This document shows, in pieces, positions 49,882-53,289 of a stretch of 53,289 bases of DNA. The stretch covers positions 1 through 53,289 of the forward strand of contig CADAYK010000012.1 of the NCBI GenBank assembly GCA_902792105.1, in the 5' to 3' direction. Every line of letters starts with the position of its first letter. Position 1 is the first letter of the stretch. A program made the translations under genes and the position numbers. The notes beneath the pieces were generated by a model, which saw only the letters and a list, made by a program, of their open reading frames with translations, ran no database searches and had not been told where the DNA came from. Origin of the DNA: an uncultured Ruminococcus sp. (GTDB taxonomy: Bacteria; Bacillota; Clostridia; Oscillospirales; Acutalibacteraceae).

Positions 49882-50490
49882 TTAATAATAGCTTTTATTA
49901 CGCATGATCAGCGACAAAATAAGATAGCCGCAGACAAACAGCAAAGAAAAATTGTATTTTGATTGAAACAGCACTACAAACCCTGCCGCCGCAAGCGGAA
50001 CCAGCACTGCTGCGGTAAGGATATCAATGATTTTTCCGGCTTTATCCGCGCTGAGCTTTTTGCAAAGCAGGATATGCAATAGCTGTCCTCCGTCAAGCGT
50101 GATAACAGGCAAACTGTTAAAACAGCCGACGGACAAATTTGCCGGCGCAAAACGCCCGAAAATTTCACTACCATTTAAGTATAACAGATAACACACAATA
50201 AAACAAATAAAATTTGCGGCAGGACCGAAAAAAATTATAAGCGCGTTTTCACGTTCGCTTCTTGTGTGCCTTTGTGAATCCGAAATATCAATTTCAAAAA
50301 GAGATATTTTAATTCTTTCAGGGAATTTTCCTGTTAAACGCATGGCTGCAAGATGCCCCGCCTCATGGATTATGACCGCCGAAATACAGTAAATCAGACT
50401 TTTATACAGCTCCGAGATCACGCAAACCGCAACAGCGCAAATCAGTGTAAAGGAAACCTCAATATAAGTTTGGCAAAGCTTAAGCTTCAT
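49882..50490 (-). CDS. M50 intramembrane metalloprotease, SpoIVFB-like
   Basis: A 202-residue membrane protein with the zinc site I-I-H-E-A-G-H-L-A (H-E-x-x-H) near residue 42 and the third-ligand motif I-T-L-D-G-G-Q-L-L near 133, as in SpoIVFB. SpoIVFB cleaves pro-sigma-K in the mother cell. The start at 50490 (M-K-L-K-L-C-Q) overlaps the preceding small gene by 11 bases. The neighbouring TIGR03960/TIGR03936 pair agrees with the spoIVF region of many Clostridia. Confidence 0.82.
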   Translation of the reverse strand: MKLKLCQTYIEVSFTLICAVAVCVISELYKSLIYCISAVIIHEAGHLAAMRLTGKFPERIKISLFEIDISDSQRHTRSERENALIIFFGPAANFICFIVCYLLYLNGSEIFGRFAPANLSVGCFNSLPVITLDGGQLLHILLCKKLSADKAGKIIDILTAAVLVPLAAAGFVVLFQSKYNFSLLFVCGYLILSLIMRNKSYY

Positions 50491-50836
50491 CTGCGCTCGC
50501 CTTGCCGAACAGCTTACCCGGTTCAAAGTTATGCTTACCGTCAAAAACAAGCGTACGGTTCAGCTCGTCATAATAAGCCTGTCGGACATTCCTGTACAGG
50601 TCGCCGCCTATTCCCTTGATAACAAAAGCCGCGGCGGCAATTAACAGACATAACGCAAGCTGAATTGTGATCAGCAAGGGCTTTGGGCCGGTCTTTTTAT
50701 ATTTTTTCGCCGGTTCGGCGCTGCTTTCTGCTTCATATTCCGCGTCATTTAGTCCGTTAGCAGCTGTTACATATTCAGGCTCGGAAATATTCTGCCAGTT
50801 TTCGGCATATGTAATTATGTTTTTATTTTCCTCCAA
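50480..50836 (-). CDS. Small bitopic membrane protein, possibly a truncated SpoIVFA-like partner
   Basis: A 118-residue protein: acidic/polar N-terminus, membrane helix L-L-I-T-I-Q-L-A-L-C-L-L-I-A-A-A-A-F, then G-G-D-L-Y-R-N-V-R-Q-A-Y-Y-D-E-L-N. SpoIVFA-type proteins start this way but go on with a LytM/M23 domain, absent here. Start is TTG at 50836 with GAGGTGA five bases before it; that site lies in the 3' arm of the MATE terminator hairpin. Overlap with the protease gene supports a functional pair. Identity tentative. Confidence 0.55.
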   Translation of the reverse strand: MEENKNIITYAENWQNISEPEYVTAANGLNDAEYEAESSAEPAKKYKKTGPKPLLITIQLALCLLIAAAAFVIKGIGGDLYRNVRQAYYDELNRTLVFDGKHNFEPGKLFGKASADEA

Positions 50837-50841
50837 AAAAA

Positions 50842-50872
50842 TCACCTCAAGGCAGTATATGCTCTGAGGTGA
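50842..50872 (-). terminator. Terminator of the MATE gene whose 3' arm carries the next gene's ribosome binding site
   Basis: On the minus strand TCACCTCA and TGAGGTGA form a perfect 8-bp stem, followed by TTTTTTT. GAGGTGA in the 3' arm is the binding site for the TTG at 50836. Confidence 0.72.
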
Positions 50873-50881
50873 AGAATTATT

Positions 50882-52255
50882 TTATTCACGGGTATCAAGA
50901 CGCTTGAAATCGCCGTTAACAAGATTAAGGAAAAATCCTATTGCGAGAAACAGCGAGCCTATTTCGGCAATCGGAAAAGCGTACCATACGGAATCAACTC
51001 CGAGGGTTAAAGACAAGAGGTAAGCTATCGGAAGCACAAGCACAAGCTGACGCGCAAACGACATGACAAGACTTCTGAACCCTTTGCCCACAGCCTGGAA
51101 CAGTGTTGTAAAGATTATACCTACAGCCGCAGGAACAAAACAAAGGCTGATTATTCTGAAAGCGTACTCGCCTTTCTCCATTAACTCGGCGTCGCCGCCG
51201 AACATAGCGATCAGGGAATCAGGGATCGTCCACATTAAAATAGCCCCGATGAGCATTATAATGACTGCTATACATATTCCGCGTCTGAGCGCGGAATACA
51301 TACGTTTTTTGTTTTTTGCTCCGTAGTTATAGCCGATAATCGGCATCAGTCCCTGGTTCAGTCCGAAGCACGGCATAAACACAAAGCTTTGAAGCTTGAA
51401 ATATATTCCGTAAACGCGCACGGAAACCTCGGAATCCGCCGACTTGAAAATATAATTGAGTCCCAGCATCATAACCGCGCCAATGCTCTGCATAATAATG
51501 GAAGGGAAGCCGACGGAATAGATGTTTTTAACAACATTGCCGTCAAAGCGGAAGTTTTTCAGCCGGATTTTGATTTCATGCTTTTTAAAGAAAAGCACAA
51601 CAAGAGCGAAAACCATTCCGCAGAACTGACCGAAAACAGTTGCTATAGCCGCGCCCATAACTCCGAGCTCCGGGAAAAAGCCGATTCCGAAAATGAGCAG
51701 CGGATCAAAAATAATATTCACGACAGCGCCGAGGATCTGGAAAAGCATGGGATATATCATATTTCCGGTTGCCTGCAAGGTTTTCTCGATCATAACCTGA
51801 ATGATAGAAAAAAGCGAAAAACACAATACGACTGTAAGATACTGCACGCCGTATTCGGCAACTGCCGCGTTGCTGCTGAACGCGTTCATAAACGGTCTTA
51901 CAGCGAAAAGTCCGAGCAGCAGAAAAAACGTGTAGGTAAAAAGACACAGCACAAGTCCGTGTGTAGCCGCACTGTCGGCATGCTCAAAATCCTTCTCGCC
52001 GAGCTTTCGCGATACAAGTGAGTTTACACCGATTGCCGTACCTATCGACGCCGCGATCAGCAAAAGCTGCAGCGGATAAGCAAGCGATACAGCCGTAAGT
52101 CCCTGTTGGTCGTAGTTACCTATAAAAACGCTGTCTACTACATTGTACATAGCCAGCACTGTCATTGAGAAAATTGCCGGAAGCGACATTGACAAAATCA
52201 GCCGCGTCATTGGCATGGTTCCCATTTTATTTTCCTTTGCTGTTTCCTTGCTCAT
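50882..52255 (-). CDS. MATE family efflux transporter
   Basis: A 457-residue protein with twelve membrane helices in two halves: S-L-P-A-I-F-S-M near 27, V-D-S-V-F-I-G-N near 46, G-V-N-S-L-V-S-R-K-L-G near 80, and in the second half P-C-F-G-L-N-Q-G-L-M-P-I-I-G-Y-N-Y-G-A. These are MATE hallmarks (cation-coupled export of drugs or metabolites). The start overlaps the VanZ-like stop by the ATGA pattern, so it is co-translated. Confidence 0.93.
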   Translation of the reverse strand: MSKETAKENKMGTMPMTRLILSMSLPAIFSMTVLAMYNVVDSVFIGNYDQQGLTAVSLAYPLQLLLIAASIGTAIGVNSLVSRKLGEKDFEHADSAATHGLVLCLFTYTFFLLLGLFAVRPFMNAFSSNAAVAEYGVQYLTVVLCFSLFSIIQVMIEKTLQATGNMIYPMLFQILGAVVNIIFDPLLIFGIGFFPELGVMGAAIATVFGQFCGMVFALVVLFFKKHEIKIRLKNFRFDGNVVKNIYSVGFPSIIMQSIGAVMMLGLNYIFKSADSEVSVRVYGIYFKLQSFVFMPCFGLNQGLMPIIGYNYGAKNKKRMYSALRRGICIAVIIMLIGAILMWTIPDSLIAMFGGDAELMEKGEYAFRIISLCFVPAAVGIIFTTLFQAVGKGFRSLVMSFARQLVLVLPIAYLLSLTLGVDSVWYAFPIAEIGSLFLAIGFFLNLVNGDFKRLDTRE

Positions 52256-52734
52256 AAAATCCCCTTTTGTTTTCGCGATTTTATTTTATAGTATATGATG
52301 TAAAACGCCAGCGCTGCCGCAAATCCCGTTACAATTCCCGAAAAGTCAAGCAGAACGTCGGTAATCATTCCCGCTCTTCCCTCAACGTTTAGCTGAATAG
52401 TTTCGTCAATGACCGCCGTTGAAAGTCCTGCAAGCATAATTTGCGGAGTGTAGCGGTAAGGCTTTTTCCGGTCAAAGCAGTAAGCGCAGCTTGTGAACAG
52501 GATCCCCATTGCCGTATATTCCGCAAAATGAGCCGCTTTGCGCACGATATGATCGGTCAGCTCGGCGCTTATCCCGATCCCCTTTAAAAAATTGACAAGG
52601 AAATCAAGCACGCCTTCGCTTTCTTCCTTTGACGCTTCGGCAGGCATTGAAGAATGAATAAACGCAAACGCGATAACCGCAATAGATAAGGTGAATACTA
52701 TTACCGTAAAGCGCTTTGAAGCTCTTATATCCAT
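52252..52734 (-). CDS. VanZ-like family membrane protein
   Basis: A 160-residue protein with four membrane helices and the family stretch R-K-A-A-H-F-A-E-Y-T-A-M-G near 65, then D-E-T-I-Q-L-N-V-E-G-R-A-G-M-I-T-D-V-L-L-D near 110. VanZ-like proteins lower teicoplanin sensitivity in some strains, but most members are of unknown role. GAGG site upstream; first gene of the VanZ-MATE unit. Confidence 0.93.
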   Translation of the reverse strand: MDIRASKRFTVIVFTLSIAVIAFAFIHSSMPAEASKEESEGVLDFLVNFLKGIGISAELTDHIVRKAAHFAEYTAMGILFTSCAYCFDRKKPYRYTPQIMLAGLSTAVIDETIQLNVEGRAGMITDVLLDFSGIVTGFAAALAFYIIYYKIKSRKQKGIL

Positions 52735-52848
52735 AAAATCCTCCGTTGTTTACTGTTTATATTGTAACTTAAAAATATATAAAGTCAATGAAAAAATCGT
52801 CAAAATGTAATCTTCTGTTGTATTTAACGTAAAGATTTATTTTCACTA

Positions 52849-52877
52849 TTGAAAATTGTAGAAAATTCTGCTATACT
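52849..52877 (+). promoter_or_regulatory. Promoter of the small multidrug export gene
   Basis: TTGAAA (52849-52854), 17 bases, TATACT (52872-52877), about 36 bases before the TTG start. Confidence 0.6.
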
Positions 52878-52912
52878 TTTTTTGTTTTTGAAATAAAGAA
52901 GGAGAGTTGATT

Positions 52913-53289
52913 TTGGGCTATCTCATAGTTTTTTTAATATCCATGGTTCCTATTGTTGAGCTGAGAGGAGCTATTCCCGTAGCTGTAGGAATGCAGCTTA
53001 ATATGTTCTGGGCGTATGTTATATGTATCATAGGCAATATGCTCCCCGTTCCGTTTATTTTCTTCTTTGCCAGAAAGATTTTGCTTTGGGGCAAGGACAA
53101 AAAGTATATCGGAAAGTTCTTCAGATTCTGCATTGAAAAGGGTGAAAAGGGCGGACAAAAGCTGCAGGCAAAGGCAGGCAGAGGCTTGTTTGTTGCTTTG
53201 ATGCTCTTTGTGGGAATTCCGCTTCCGGGTACAGGCGCTTGGACAGGTACACTTGCGGCAAGCTTTTTGGATATGGATTTTAAAAAGAG
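52913..53289 (+). CDS. Small multi-drug export protein (PF06695/COG2426), cut by window edge
   Basis: The plus frame from TTG at 52913 stays open to the window end (125 codons). It reads M-G-Y-L-I-V-F-L-I-S-M-V-P-I-V-E-L-R-G-A-I-P-V-A, then G-N-M-L-P-V-P-F-I and G-I-P-L-P-G-T-G-A-W-T-G-T, the conserved P-x-x-E-L-R-G-x-I-P and P-L-P-G-T-G motifs of the family. GGAG lies about ten bases upstream. Membrane protein with export role by name only. The 3' end is outside the window. Confidence 0.9.
   Translation, partial: MGYLIVFLISMVPIVELRGAIPVAVGMQLNMFWAYVICIIGNMLPVPFIFFFARKILLWGKDKKYIGKFFRFCIEKGEKGGQKLQAKAGRGLFVALMLFVGIPLPGTGAWTGTLAASFLDMDFKK

Noticed and set aside
51389..52021. Open frame of 210 codons on the plus strand
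   Set aside because: Antisense to the MATE transporter; rich in His/Asn/Lys as expected from the reverse of membrane helices; no start signals.

Overview
The window looks like chromosomal DNA of a low-to-mid GC, spore-forming Firmicute of the class Clostridia, most like Oscillospiraceae (Ruminococcus-type gut bacteria). This rests on protein character only: a clostridial NADP-GDH, the cotJABC spore-coat operon, an M50 protease of SpoIVFB type beside the TIGR03960/TIGR03936 radical-SAM pair, a DUF4250 protein, long-form HPF, and AGGAGG-type ribosome binding sites. No species can be named. Most genes lie on the minus strand.

Layout. 1-5.8 kb: GNAT acetyltransferase (cut by the window edge), gdhA, a small XRE repressor with an operator-like palindrome on its own promoter, a ProX-type deacylase, and a two-gene plus-strand unit (cytoplasmic ParB-like/BMP fusion, metallophosphoesterase). 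5.9-9.0 kb: complete preQ0/preQ1 operon queD-queE-folE-queC-queF behind a consensus promoter and a structured leader that may be a preQ1 riboswitch. 9.0-11.9 kb: a single protein joining an APC-type permease, a histidine kinase and a receiver. 12.2-15.7 kb: MBOAT/SGNH acyl-transfer pair plus a membrane protein. 15.9-19.7 kb: serine beta-lactamase-like lipoprotein, ADP-ribosylglycohydrolase, diguanylate cyclase. 19.9-22.8 kb: a visibly GC-richer ABC-2 exporter operon preceded by a 27-codon upstream ORF and an intrinsic terminator (apparent attenuation). 22.9-23.4 kb: tRNA cluster Arg-His-Lys-Gln with a 20-bp tandem duplication at the tRNA-His 5' end. 23.4-28.5 kb: P-loop/CYTH fusion, ilvE, a decayed mobile-element gene, and a secreted CHAP protein. 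28.6-31.4 kb: rpsO-pnp with a long intergenic hairpin. 31.4-36.6 kb: XRE regulator, DUF4250, cotJABC, tspO, an L,D-transpeptidase and its catalytically dead, zinc-ribbon-bearing paralogue, then a MITE-like element. 36.9-42.6 kb: five-gene operon of AMP-ligase, carrier protein, PLP decarboxylase, MBOAT and SGNH protein. 42.8-53.3 kb: housekeeping and envelope genes (RlmL-like, hpf, S1 protein, divIC, radical-SAM proteins, M50 protease pair, MATE, VanZ, small multidrug export protein).

The most interesting system is the 36.9-42.6 kb operon. It is built like dltABCD (ligase, carrier, MBOAT, SGNH) but has a fold-III PLP decarboxylase of the BtrK/exosortase-associated kind in the middle. This suggests that a carrier-bound amino acid is decarboxylated (for example to a GABA- or beta-alanine-type unit) before transfer to a cell-surface polymer. 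A second, roughly three-quarters identical MBOAT/SGNH pair at 12.9-15.7 kb lacks its own ligase and carrier. Other points of note are the permease-kinase fusion, the ABC-operon attenuator and the que leader. All functional statements are homology-based readings by eye; no searches or folding programs were run.
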